DNA of 64,000 nt, taken from NCBI GenBank assembly GCA_944377745.1, contig CALWFV010000015.1, positions 1-64,000 on the forward strand. The letters run 5' to 3'. Every line of letters starts with the position of its first letter. Position 1 is the first letter of the stretch. This DNA is from an uncultured Mediterraneibacter sp. Lineage in GTDB: Bacteria > Bacillota > Clostridia > Lachnospirales > Lachnospiraceae. Below the pieces are notes generated by a model that worked only from the letters and a program-made list of their open reading frames with translations, was not told the origin of the DNA and searched no databases. Below, piece after piece: positions 1 to 8,372 of this stretch. The position numbers and the translations under genes are program-made.

Positions 1-500
1 ATAAGAACCTCTTTTCTCATTGTTTTTAGTATATCTTATTAGCCACTTCTGTTACAACTTTATTATAGCACTTCAGGTATATGATATGGAATTTAATGGT
101 TTTGGTAATCTTTTTCAGAAAGTAGATGAAGACCATCCCGAATTTATTCTTGACTCCCCGGATACAGAGGGGATCGAGGTAGATTAAACCACAGAGGACA
201 GATACGAATTGCCGGGGCACTTTTGGGGCACCTTTTCATAACATAATATAACAATTTATAAAAGTACCTGATTAAAGAAAGCCCGTATTTACAGATTTTG
301 TAAGGAATTATAACACGATATAATCAAACAGTATAGTCTCTCATTCCTTTAGATAACTATAACAACACGAAGCCCGTTAACCCTTGTGGTTAGCGGGTTT
401 TCGCCGTCTATGGGACATAGGTCTTAATCTCCCCTGCCCCCTGATGTCTCCTTCGCTGCTTTTCTCAGATGAGAATCATTTTTCACTATGCCTCACCCTC
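1..500. other. Gene-poor left edge with possible integrase scar
   Basis: No convincing gene is seen here. A 64-codon minus-strand frame at 26-220 has no recognisable domain and was not called. Around 213-236 the plus strand reads GGGGCACTTTTGGGGCACC; on the minus strand this resembles the 3-prime ends of some Lachnospiraceae tyrosine recombinase genes, but no integrase body is present. The first copy of a ~66-bp direct repeat starts at 338. That a mobile element was once here is inference. Confidence 0.4.
338..404 (+). repeat. Direct repeat copy 1 with hairpin
   Basis: A stretch starting CTCTCATTCCTTTAGATAAC and ending in GGTTAGCGGGTTTTCG recurs with few changes at 1377-1441. Its right half is a hairpin (AGCCCGTTAACC, loop, GGTTAGCGGGTT) followed by TTTT, so it could also be a plus-strand intrinsic terminator. 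Two such copies about 1.04 kb apart in direct orientation could be att-like ends of a lost element or a tandem duplication. Confidence 0.75.
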
Positions 501-1210
501 TCATTCACCGCCGTAATACGCCGCACAATGGTCACTGTCAAAATAAATTTCGTATGCCCTCCCACCGTATCGTTCCTCAAGAATCTGTCTGATTTCTTCG
601 TAGCTTTCCATCATATGCTCCCGTTCTCTGTCCGTAAGCTTTTCCACCCTGTAATTATAGGCAAAGACATCGATATAGAAATCATACACGTCACTCTCTA
701 TAAAATCTGCAGCAGTGGCCGTATTTGCCGTAAACCAGGGTTCCTTCCATAGCTCGTCGCCCCCCCGGGTTCCGGGTTTCCTCCCCTGTAGGAAATCGAT
801 ACCCTGAGACATTCCGCTTCATTTTCAGGAAGTATCTCGCATACAAGTTCCCGGTATACCGCATCCCCTGCTGCCACAAACGAGATATCCATAAGCTGCT
901 GGACAAAAGCCTGCTTTGCAGAATATCGTTCCGGGCTTAAAAGCCAGTGCCGGTCATGATTTACCTTCAGTGTGTAATTTGTGTTCTCCCAGATTTCCTC
1001 TTCTCCGTACCTGTTTGTAAATCCGATGCTCCAGTCCTTATATCTCATCGGCTCATTGCCTGATAGTTCAGGACTGTTTCTGACAGAGACGTACTCTGTA
1101 TGGATCAGGCTCTCTTTTGTCGCTCCGGAAAGACTCTCCCAATTTTCTTCTCCTGACCTGCTTTTCTTTGATTGTACAGAACTCCTTAAAAATATACAAT
1201 CGTGTCCGTA
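501..1210 (-). pseudogene. Frameshifted, start-less hypothetical protein gene
   Basis: Two minus-strand frames join into one protein-like sequence. The first (from the ATG at 1048) reads MRYKDWSIGFTNRY through ENEAECLRVSISYR; the second continues as GGDELWKEPWFTANTATA and ends DSDHCAAYYGGE at 501. The switch falls by a run of seven C (760-766), suggesting a one-base indel. The first frame also stays open and protein-like upstream of the ATG (for example EYVSVRNSPELSGNEP) as far as an in-frame TGA at 1211-1213, with no usable start codon, so the 5-prime end seems lost too. I do not recognise the family. It is soluble and acidic, with no membrane segment. It lies between two direct repeats, consistent with decay in a remnant region. 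A sequencing error in the C run could explain the shift but not the missing start. Confidence 0.6.
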
Positions 1211-1341
1211 TCATTTCTTTCCCATTTTCTTAATTCCCTTTTTAGAATTTTTCTTCTTCTTTTATAATTTAATCATATTTTTGTCACATTTTCGGCTTAT
1301 ACTATATACCAGATAGTTGATAAACAACTATCTCCCCCTCA

Positions 1342-1376
1342 TAAAGTAATGACACCTTGCCAGGTGTCGCACTTTA
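1342..1376. repeat. Nested palindrome
   Basis: TAAAGT and ACTTTA flank an inner stem GACACCT/AGGTGTC with loop TGCC. The imperfect 35-nt hairpin has no T run beside it. Its layout (AAAGT outer arms, GC-rich inner arms) resembles the elements at 9294-9333 and 11976-12020, so it may belong to a palindromic repeat family. The rest of 1211-1526 holds direct repeat copy 2 and no gene. Confidence 0.55.
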
Positions 1377-1441
1377 CTCTCATTCCTTTTAGATAACTAA
1401 TAAACGCGAAGCCCGTTAGCCCTTGTGGTTAGCGGGTTTTC
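1377..1441 (+). repeat. Direct repeat copy 2 with hairpin
   Basis: Second copy of the repeat at 338-404, with the same order: CTCTCATTCCTTTTAGATAAC, short AT stretch, then the hairpin GCCCGTTAGCC/GGTTAGCGGGT and TTTTCG. On the minus strand a short frame just upstream reads KSVPKVPETVKAK before a stop, recalling the tail of Lachnospiraceae integrases. No integrase domain remains, so this is only suggestive. Confidence 0.75.
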
Positions 1442-1526
1442 GTTGTATATGTCACTTCGCTTTAACTGTTTCGGGCACCTTTGGGACACTCTTCATTCCT
1501 GATACTGTATCATTTTCCAGCGCTGT

Positions 1527-2669
1527 TCACAAAACTTTTCGCCCTGCCCACATATATGCCGCAAATACAACCGCCGTTCCCATGATTCCCAGACCGCTTA
1601 TGATAAAACCAGCTGCATAACCGGCTGCTCCTGCAATCAACGACCAGAATCCGCCACAAAGTATATTCGCAATATCCTGCAGACAGTAAAAGTGATTATT
1701 GGCCTTAGCCCTTCCCTCTTCCCCTGCTTTTTCTATGATCTCAAAATGCATCCATGACATCATGATTCCCGAAAAAAGTCCATTGGCGGCCCCGGAAACA
1801 GCCATCGACAATATTCCCGTATCGCAGACCATCCATGTAATTGTAAGAAAATACAGAACGGCGCTGATAACAAAGGCCCTGCTCAGCCAGCCGTTTTTCA
1901 CAAGGAATGAAAAAGCAAGACGGATCATCATCGCCAGAAGAGCTGAGGCTGTCAGATACACCGATGCATCTCTCAGATAGCCTGCTTCCTCTGCAAACAA
2001 AGTCAGAAGGATCATATAGCAGTTACATAAGACCAGAAAAAGTACCGTTCCGATAAAATATGGAATCACTCCCTTTGTATAGACTGACATTTTATTTTTC
2101 CGTGTTCCCTTTCTCTCTGTCTGTTTCTTCCACGGAAGCAAGAGACAGAGAACCATCGCTGTCAGCGCTGATATTACAGCCATAATACATACTGGCATAA
2201 ATCCATATTTCCCGTATATAAAGATGGCTGCCGGCGGACCTGCCAGGGATGCCGTGACAGCAGTAATTCCTATCAGACTGACTGAATGCGCGGAAGAGTC
2301 CATATATTCCATTGTAATCGTAGGCACCGATGAACTTGCCGCTCCAAAAGCCGCTCCCTGCACAGTACGGCATATAATGAACCAAACTCCGTTTTCTAAG
2401 ACCAGATATCCCGCACAGGACAACGCCATGACACCGAGCCCTGTTACCGCAATTTTCTTAACATACTCTGCTCTGATTATCCGCAAAATCAAAATTCTGA
2501 CCACAACAGCTCCCAGAGCAAAAAAACTGAAATGCAGCCCCATTGCAGTCAGCTCCATATCATATTCTCCAAAATGCAGGCCCAGCACAAAATTCAGGAG
2601 CTGATTCACAATACTGTTCCCAAACGAAGCCATCACTGCCATGGCGATCCACTTTTTCTTATGTTCCAC
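1527..2669 (-). CDS. MFS transporter
   Basis: A 380-residue polytopic membrane protein with about 11-12 hydrophobic helices and a central basic cytoplasmic loop (KKQTERKGTRKNK), as in major facilitator superfamily drug or metabolite carriers. The typical helix 4-5 region is visible (RTVQGAAFGAASSSVPT). The start is set at a GTG (VEHKKKW) because AAAGGAGG precedes it at good spacing; the frame extends 18 codons further without a ribosome site. It follows the membrane hydrolase by 93 bp on the same strand and is probably in the LacI-controlled unit at 1.5-5.8 kb, so the carrier may export or import the hydrolase's substrate or product. The substrate cannot be read from sequence. Confidence 0.85.
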   Translation of the reverse strand: MEHKKKWIAMAVMASFGNSIVNQLLNFVLGLHFGEYDMELTAMGLHFSFFALGAVVVRILILRIIRAEYVKKIAVTGLGVMALSCAGYLVLENGVWFIICRTVQGAAFGAASSSVPTITMEYMDSSAHSVSLIGITAVTASLAGPPAAIFIYGKYGFMPVCIMAVISALTAMVLCLLLPWKKQTERKGTRKNKMSVYTKGVIPYFIGTVLFLVLCNCYMILLTLFAEEAGYLRDASVYLTASALLAMMIRLAFSFLVKNGWLSRAFVISAVLYFLTITWMVCDTGILSMAVSGAANGLFSGIMMSWMHFEIIEKAGEEGRAKANNHFYCLQDIANILCGGFWSLIAGAAGYAAGFIISGLGIMGTAVVFAAYMWAGRKVL

Positions 2670-2762
2670 AAAATCCTCCTTTCTTTCTAATGCAATTTTA
2701 ACAAAGAAAATACAGCCAGGCAATCTTTACACCTGACTGTATTCTGGACCTACTTGTGCAAA

Positions 2763-4664
2763 TTATCCAGCCAAAGCACCGACAGCACTCTGTGTGCTTG
2801 GAAGAGCAAGGCTTTGTCCCGCAAATGTGATCCACACAATAAACAGCGCACATACAAACGCTCCGACCCATATTTTCTTTGTCTTCACACTCATCTGTGT
2901 AGATAAGATCGCATTAATACCAAACATCGGAATCAGAGAAAAACAGATGCACATAAATCCGGCATTTCCCATAACATACGGTGTTTCTCTGTAAAGAAAC
3001 GAAGGTTTGCCCGACACAAAATATACCATGTTCCATATGATATACATCACTGTAAGACCGCCTGCTCCCTGAAGAACACCTATCAGCTGATTCTTCAAAA
3101 CCATTCCTCTTCCGCTCTTTCCGGGCTCGTCATCCCGCAGGATCGCAGAAAATGCAATATTCGAAATCAGGAAACTGACAAAGAACGGAATAAAATACTG
3201 TACAAAATATACGATTCTGTCCAGACGGAATGTCCTGATATTAAAAATCCATGTTGTAGCCTCTACATGAAGCAGCTTTTCGACGAGAAGCAGGACTATA
3301 AATACCGGAACAATCATACAAATCCCATAAAGCGCTGTTTTCCCGATATAGACAAGCGCTTCTTTTCTGTCTGCTCCTGGCAGTATGCCATAGACTTTCA
3401 TATTTCCGCCATGTTTCCTGCCGTATACAAAATGCCAGATCAGAAAAACAAGAAACATGCCCGCCGCATTTGCAACTGTCCAGATCAGATATCCTGAAGA
3501 GCTGGGATTAAACGGAAACAGTGCGGTCTGTTTTACTTCATTTTCTCCGAATACGTAGCAGGGAACAAATGTCAGCACCGGAATGATGGTAAACACAGCG
3601 ATAAAGAACAGCCTGTATCCCAGTCCCCGTTTTCCATCGAGACGCGCTGCGTTTTCATTTTCAGTGCCTGACAGACTTTTAAAATAATTCAGAGAAAACA
3701 GAAAACTCCCCAGAGAGAGCAGCAGCATTACAATCCCGACAATCTCAATCGTTCCAAATACAAATCTCAATCCCCATACCTGATTGCTGCTTGCGATCGG
3801 AATCGGGGCGTCAATAGAGTTCATAAAGAACTCAAGTCCGTTCGTGATCGCCGTTTTGCTGTTCACTGTTGTTACGTGTGTGCAGTCTTCGATTGTATAG
3901 AAGATTCTTTTTGTTCCGTCATCCCAGTTTCCAAGCCCTTCATTCACATACTGCAGAATTTCTCCTCCGCCCCAGCTTTCTGAAAACAGTTCCGCTGCGG
4001 CATCCTCATCTCTCAGATAGTCATAATTCCAGTCTGTCCCCATCGTATGATGGAGCAGATCCTGACCGCATTCATCATATCGGGACATATTTAGCCCAAT
4101 ATTCGTATGGGGAACTTCCCTATCAAATTCGGCACTTGTAATCGACGGACTTATATATCCATTCAGCAGGATCGCCTTTACGCTTTCAGGATATTCCCTG
4201 GCCATTCCTACCGCTACATTTGATCCTTTAGAATGACCCGTTGCTCCAATCTGATCAGAGTCAACATAATCAAGTCCCAGAAGATATTCTGCTGCATCTG
4301 TTCCCCCGTAACTTCCATCTCCCTGTTCATCAGGGACATAATCACTCTGTCCATGTCCTTCCAGCTCGAATGCCAGGACTACATATCCTCTTCTAGACAA
4401 TTCGATATTATACGATGCAAGCGCATCCGGATAACTGTTGTTTCCGTGTGCTGTTACAATCGCCGGAGCCAGATTTTCCGCTGTTGCCGTCCTGGGTCGA
4501 TATAGGATTCCACTCAGCTGATCTCCCATATCATTCTCAAAATATACTCTCTCAATCTCTATTGTTCCAAATCCTGTTTCAATGCCATTTGCTCCCCACG
4601 CAGATCCGATCAAGATTATCAAACTGATCAGAAGCATGACGATCTGTTTTTTTCTTGTTTTCAT
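2763..4664 (-). CDS. Alpha/beta hydrolase with polytopic membrane domain
   Basis: About 633 residues. An N-terminal hydrophobic helix (QIVMLLISLIILIG) is followed by an alpha/beta-hydrolase domain with the nucleophile elbow GHSKG (Ser nucleophile) and a late His (DCTHVTT) that could complete the triad. The C-terminal half has about eight transmembrane helices ending at FAGQSLALP. The catalytic domain probably lies outside the membrane, between helix 1 and the helix bundle. The start is the ATG after AGGAGGGAAAGG; six codons further upstream is a weaker ATG that overlaps the operator. A perfect palindromic operator lies at 4681-4700, so the gene is very likely controlled by the LacI protein encoded just upstream. 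Ester or amide hydrolysis is expected; the substrate is unknown. Confidence 0.8.
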   Translation of the reverse strand: MKTRKKQIVMLLISLIILIGSAWGANGIETGFGTIEIERVYFENDMGDQLSGILYRPRTATAENLAPAIVTAHGNNSYPDALASYNIELSRRGYVVLAFELEGHGQSDYVPDEQGDGSYGGTDAAEYLLGLDYVDSDQIGATGHSKGSNVAVGMAREYPESVKAILLNGYISPSITSAEFDREVPHTNIGLNMSRYDECGQDLLHHTMGTDWNYDYLRDEDAAAELFSESWGGGEILQYVNEGLGNWDDGTKRIFYTIEDCTHVTTVNSKTAITNGLEFFMNSIDAPIPIASSNQVWGLRFVFGTIEIVGIVMLLLSLGSFLFSLNYFKSLSGTENENAARLDGKRGLGYRLFFIAVFTIIPVLTFVPCYVFGENEVKQTALFPFNPSSSGYLIWTVANAAGMFLVFLIWHFVYGRKHGGNMKVYGILPGADRKEALVYIGKTALYGICMIVPVFIVLLLVEKLLHVEATTWIFNIRTFRLDRIVYFVQYFIPFFVSFLISNIAFSAILRDDEPGKSGRGMVLKNQLIGVLQGAGGLTVMYIIWNMVYFVSGKPSFLYRETPYVMGNAGFMCICFSLIPMFGINAILSTQMSVKTKKIWVGAFVCALFIVWITFAGQSLALPSTQSAVGALAG

Positions 4665-4680
4665 CCTTTCCCTCCTGTTC

Positions 4681-4700
4681 ATATGTGAACGTTCACATAT
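4681..4700. promoter_or_regulatory. LacI-type operator 1 (perfect palindrome)
   Basis: A perfect 20-bp palindrome with core TGTGAACGTTCACA lies directly before the hydrolase start. The same core recurs at 4746-4761. The central CG and symmetric arms are typical of LacI/GalR-family operators, and a LacI gene is adjacent. Confidence 0.85.
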
Positions 4701-4712
4701 TCTCTGTAAAAT

Positions 4713-4740
4713 TACGGAGGCCGGCCGCTCCTCCCCCGTT
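4713..4740 (-). terminator. GC-rich hairpin between lacI-type gene and hydrolase
   Basis: On the minus strand, ACGGGGGAGGAG is followed by CGGCCGGCCTCCGT and then AATTTT. The hairpin lies between the two operators and could end the repressor transcript or attenuate read-through into the hydrolase gene. Confidence 0.45.
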
Positions 4741-4745
4741 TTATT

Positions 4746-4761
4746 GTGTGAACGTTCACAC
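4746..4761. promoter_or_regulatory. LacI-type operator 2 (perfect palindrome)
   Basis: GTGTGAACGTTCACAC is a perfect 16-bp palindrome sharing TGTGAACGTTCACA with operator 1, about 63 bp away centre to centre (roughly six helical turns). This spacing would suit looping by a tetramer or two dimers; that is inference. Confidence 0.85.
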
Positions 4762-4771
4762 GTTGTGCTTA

Positions 4772-5764
4772 TTATATACTTTCTCTCAAAATCAGTAAAG
4801 GTTCTACGCTGATTTTTTTTTCTTTCCTCGCATTTTTGTCTATTTGTTCCAAAAGAAGGCTTGCAATTTTGTTAACTATTTCTATTTGATTTACATCGAT
4901 CGTTGTCAGTGACGGAACCAAAAAACTTCCCACCTCTATATTTCCATAACCACATACGGCTGTCTCCCCGGGAATCGCTACACCGGCTTTTATAAATGAC
5001 GACATGATACCCACTGCAATCTGATCGGAAACTGCAATAACAGCTTTCGGTCTGCATTTCATCTTAAGATATTGTTCTCCCAGCAAACGTCCCATTTCAT
5101 ACTGTGTGATCTTTGTATTTTTGCAGTCTATAAACCATTCTCCATGCAGTTCTAAACCTTCCCGCTTCATCTCTTCTTGAATTGCGGCAAGTCTCCACAT
5201 TGTCATTTGAGAGCGAAAATCCGGTCCCGCACAGCCAATTTCTCTGTATCCTCTTGCTTTAAGCTGGCTGATCAGAAGAGAAAACCCTTCCTGATCATCA
5301 TGGATCACGCCTGAAATCCCCTCAAGCCCAACGGAACCAAAGGTGACAACCGGGATGGGAGTCCGCCTCAGTTCCTCCTCGATCTCTTTATCAGCTATTA
5401 CCAGGGACACAATCAGCCCGTCCACGCCTCTTGCCCGGAGATTTTTAATCTGTTGTATCAAAAGCTCTTTCGACTGCAGATACCTCATGATCAAGATCTG
5501 ATAGCCTTTCTCTTCCATTTTTTCGTGAAGGTGATTTATTATCCCCACCAGCAGCGACGACTCCAGAGCCGACACGATCACACCGATGGTATGAGTCCTC
5601 TTTGTCTTCAGCGCTTTCGCCTGCGCACTTGGCTGAAATCCGGTTTCTTTTACTACTTTTTCTATCCTTGCCCGGCTTTCTGGACTGACATACCCCCCGT
5701 TAAAATAACGGGATACTGTCATTCTTGAAACTCCTGCCAGTTTCCCAACCTCATTTAAAGTCAT
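4772..5764 (-). CDS. LacI/GalR-family transcriptional regulator
   Basis: A 330-residue repressor. The N-terminal helix-turn-helix reads TLNEVGKLAGVSRMTVSRYF, followed by the hinge and a periplasmic-binding-protein-like effector domain (IGVIVSALESSLLVGIINHL onward, ending EPLLILRES). The start is placed at the ATG (MTLNEV), the usual LacI-family start with AAGGTGG upstream; a GTG three codons earlier is possible. Both palindromes at 4681-4761 lie between it and the hydrolase gene, so its main targets are probably the hydrolase and MFS genes. The effector is probably a small sugar-like ligand, unknown. Confidence 0.9.
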   Translation of the reverse strand: MTLNEVGKLAGVSRMTVSRYFNGGYVSPESRARIEKVVKETGFQPSAQAKALKTKRTHTIGVIVSALESSLLVGIINHLHEKMEEKGYQILIMRYLQSKELLIQQIKNLRARGVDGLIVSLVIADKEIEEELRRTPIPVVTFGSVGLEGISGVIHDDQEGFSLLISQLKARGYREIGCAGPDFRSQMTMWRLAAIQEEMKREGLELHGEWFIDCKNTKITQYEMGRLLGEQYLKMKCRPKAVIAVSDQIAVGIMSSFIKAGVAIPGETAVCGYGNIEVGSFLVPSLTTIDVNQIEIVNKIASLLLEQIDKNARKEKKISVEPLLILRESI

Positions 5765-5848
5765 CTGCTCCACCTTTTACCTGCTCTGTATTGATCTCGT
5801 TATCTATTGTATCAGAGTATAGGAATTATGACCAGAAAATTCCGTAAC

Positions 5849-5893
5849 AAAATAACAGCAGCGTACCAACCCTCTGTGTCAGTACGCCGCTAT
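5849..5893 (-). terminator. Terminator after the lipase gene
   Basis: On the minus strand a 10-bp stem AGCGGCGTAC/GTACGCTGCT is followed by GTTATTTTG. It lies after the 3-prime end of the lipase gene and before the repressor gene, separating the two units. Confidence 0.7.
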
Positions 5894-5936
5894 ACTTTTT
5901 CTTTATCCTATCGGTATTTCAAGACAAGTCTTTTCT

Positions 5937-6875
5937 CTATCCGGCTTTCTGCTTTCTCTCGTCCATCCACTCATACAAGTCCTGGTACACCTGCTGCCGG
6001 TCCGTCTCGTTCAGTATCTCATGCCGGTCTCCGGCGTAGAGTCTCAGCGAAATATCCTGGATCCCCGCAGCTTTATACTGCTCATAGATCTTTCGAACTC
6101 CTTTTCCGAAATCTCCAACCGGATCGTCCGCACCGGCGATAAAAAGGATAGGAAGCCCCTTTGGGATCATATAGATACTCTCCTTTTTCTGGGATGCGAG
6201 CATCCCGGTGAACATACTGTAATAGGCATTCACTGTGAACCTGAAAGAACAAAGGGGATCCGTCACATACGCCTCCAGCCGCTCCTGATCGCTGGTCACC
6301 CAGTCAGCTCTTGTCTTTGCCGGTTTGAATTTCCGGTTGTAAGCCCCCATAGCCATATTTTCTATAAGTCTGCTGCGGAAATGCCATCCGCGCAGAATTG
6401 CCAGCAGACGGCAGAGCCGTTTCCCAAGCTGAAGCGTAAATGTACTGTGATCCGCAACAACGCCCATCAGGATCGCTCCGCTCAGCCCGTTTCCATACAT
6501 CTGGATATACTGTCGGAGAAGACTGGAGCCCATACTGTGTCCCAGCATAAAATACGGCACACCAGGATATTTTTTCATTGTCCGCTGGCGCAGTGTATGG
6601 ATATCGCCGAGCACGCAGGCATTTCCGTATTTTTCATTGAAAAAACCATACTCCGACTTGCTCTGCACGGATTTTCCATGCCCCAGATGGTCATTTCCCA
6701 CGACATACCAGCCCCTGCTGCAGAGGAACTCTGCAAAATCGTCATATCGTTCGATATATTCTATCATTCCGTGGCAAAGCTGCAGGACGGCACATACCTT
6801 CCCTTCCGGTTTCCATTCGATCGTATGGATCTCCGTATTTCCGTCCTTTGATGGGAAATAAAACTCGTCTCTCAT
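5937..6875 (-). CDS. Monoacylglycerol lipase / lysophospholipase-type hydrolase
   Basis: A 312-residue soluble alpha/beta-hydrolase of the PldB/monoglyceride lipase family (Hydrolase_4). Visible elements are the oxyanion region QLCHGMIEYIERY, the strand-turn NDHLGHGKS, the nucleophile elbow GHSMGS (Ser114), the acid GADDPVGD and the base GDRHE. No signal peptide, so it is probably cytoplasmic, acting on lysophospholipids, monoacylglycerols or similar esters. It starts 9 bp after the citrate synthase stop on the same strand and is probably co-transcribed with it. Exact substrate is not readable. Confidence 0.85.
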   Translation of the reverse strand: MRDEFYFPSKDGNTEIHTIEWKPEGKVCAVLQLCHGMIEYIERYDDFAEFLCSRGWYVVGNDHLGHGKSVQSKSEYGFFNEKYGNACVLGDIHTLRQRTMKKYPGVPYFMLGHSMGSSLLRQYIQMYGNGLSGAILMGVVADHSTFTLQLGKRLCRLLAILRGWHFRSRLIENMAMGAYNRKFKPAKTRADWVTSDQERLEAYVTDPLCSFRFTVNAYYSMFTGMLASQKKESIYMIPKGLPILFIAGADDPVGDFGKGVRKIYEQYKAAGIQDISLRLYAGDRHEILNETDRQQVYQDLYEWMDERKQKAG

Positions 6876-6884
6876 GTTTCTTCA

Positions 6885-8255
6885 CTACCTGTCTTCCATT
6901 TTTACATAATCGCGATATGGCGCAAGCGGTTTGTATGCCGGGCGGATGATCTTGTCCACGTTCTGGAGTTCCTCCATCCTGTGAGCGCTCCAGCCGACAA
7001 TACGCGCTGCCGCAAAAATAGGTGTGTACAGAGACGCCGGGATATCCAGCATGCTGTATACAAGCCCGCTGTAGAAATCTACATTTGCGTTAACGCCTTT
7101 GTACATTCGGCGCTTCTCGCCGATGATCTCCGGCGCCATATGCTCTACCTTCTCGTAGAGAGCATACTCTGCATCATGCCCCTTCTCATGAGCAAGCTGT
7201 TTTACAAATTTCTTGAAAATATCCGCACGCGGATCTGAAATAGAATAAACCGCATGCCCCATTCCATAAATAAGACCCTTTTTATCAAATGCTTTCTTGT
7301 CCAGAAGCGCTTCCAGATAAGCCCTGATCTGATCATCGTCACTCCAATCAGTCAGATTCTTTTTCATATCCTCAAACATCTGGGTTACCTTGATGTTCGC
7401 GCCGCCGTGCTTCGGCCCTTTCAGAGATCCCATAGCCGCAGCGATCGTGGAATATGTATCCGTACCGGAAGAAGTAACGACATGGGTCGTAAACGTGGAG
7501 TTATTACCGCCGCCGTGGTCCATGTGGAGAACGAGAGCCATATCGAGGATCCTTGCCTCAAGCGGCGTATACTTCCTGTCCTCACGGAGCATCATCAGGA
7601 TATTCTCTGCTGTGGAGAGTTCCGGCTTCGGAGCATAAATGTAAAGATCCTCTCCTCTGCGATAATTATATGCGTGGTAGCCGTATACCATCAGCATCGG
7701 GAACTGGCTGATCAGGTTCAGACACTGACGCAGTACGTTCGGGATGCTCGTATCATCTGCCTTATCGTCGTAGGAATAAAGCTGCAGGATACTTCTCGTG
7801 ATACTGTTCATCATGTCGCGGCTTGGTGCTTTCATGATCACGTCACGGGTGAAGTTCGGTGGAAGCATACGTCTCTCGGCGATCATTTCGCGAAAATCTT
7901 TCAATTCTTTTTCTGTGGGGAGTTCCCCGAAGAGCAGCAGATATGATGTCTCTTCAAATCCGGGACGCCCGGCGTCAAGAAAGCCTTTGACCAGATCTTT
8001 GATGTTATATCCGCGATAATACAGATTACCTTCACAGGGGACGCTGACACCGTCTACTATCTTTGATGCGCAGACATCCGATACGTTCGTCAGACCGGCG
8101 AGAACACCTTTTCCGTTCAGATCACGAAGTCCACGCTTAACCTCATACTTTGTATAAAGTTCCTTGTCGATCGCATTGTTAGTTACACACTTGAGAGCCA
8201 GTTCTTCAATTTCCGGAGTAATATCGAAAAAAATGCTGTCAATATTTTTTGCCAT
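6885..8255 (-). CDS. gltA: Citrate synthase
   Basis: A 456-residue citrate/2-methylcitrate synthase that condenses acetyl-CoA with oxaloacetate. The family hallmarks are present: LHMDHGGGNNST (His247), GPKHGGAN (His283), GMGHAVYSISDPRAD (His334 and catalytic Asp341). In anaerobic Lachnospiraceae the enzyme normally feeds an incomplete TCA route to 2-oxoglutarate and glutamate. An AT-rich upstream stretch (8256-8372) probably contains its promoter. A 2-methylcitrate synthase is less likely because no prp genes are nearby. Confidence 0.92.
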   Translation of the reverse strand: MAKNIDSIFFDITPEIEELALKCVTNNAIDKELYTKYEVKRGLRDLNGKGVLAGLTNVSDVCASKIVDGVSVPCEGNLYYRGYNIKDLVKGFLDAGRPGFEETSYLLLFGELPTEKELKDFREMIAERRMLPPNFTRDVIMKAPSRDMMNSITRSILQLYSYDDKADDTSIPNVLRQCLNLISQFPMLMVYGYHAYNYRRGEDLYIYAPKPELSTAENILMMLREDRKYTPLEARILDMALVLHMDHGGGNNSTFTTHVVTSSGTDTYSTIAAAMGSLKGPKHGGANIKVTQMFEDMKKNLTDWSDDDQIRAYLEALLDKKAFDKKGLIYGMGHAVYSISDPRADIFKKFVKQLAHEKGHDAEYALYEKVEHMAPEIIGEKRRMYKGVNANVDFYSGLVYSMLDIPASLYTPIFAAARIVGWSAHRMEELQNVDKIIRPAYKPLAPYRDYVKMEDR

Positions 8256-8372
8256 GTACGTCTCCTCCTTCTCTCTTATTCTATTTTTTATCCGTATGAC
8301 CTTTTTATTATACTAAATTTATGCAATTTATACAATTAGCTTAGTATTAAAAATTTATGAACCATGTGTCTA

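Noticed and set aside
26-220. 64-codon minus-strand frame
   Set aside because: No domain, no clear ribosome site, lies in AT-rich remnant DNA.
501-1210. Programmed frameshift in the decayed gene
   Set aside because: No start codon exists for the upstream frame and no stimulatory structure was seen; decay or an indel is simpler.
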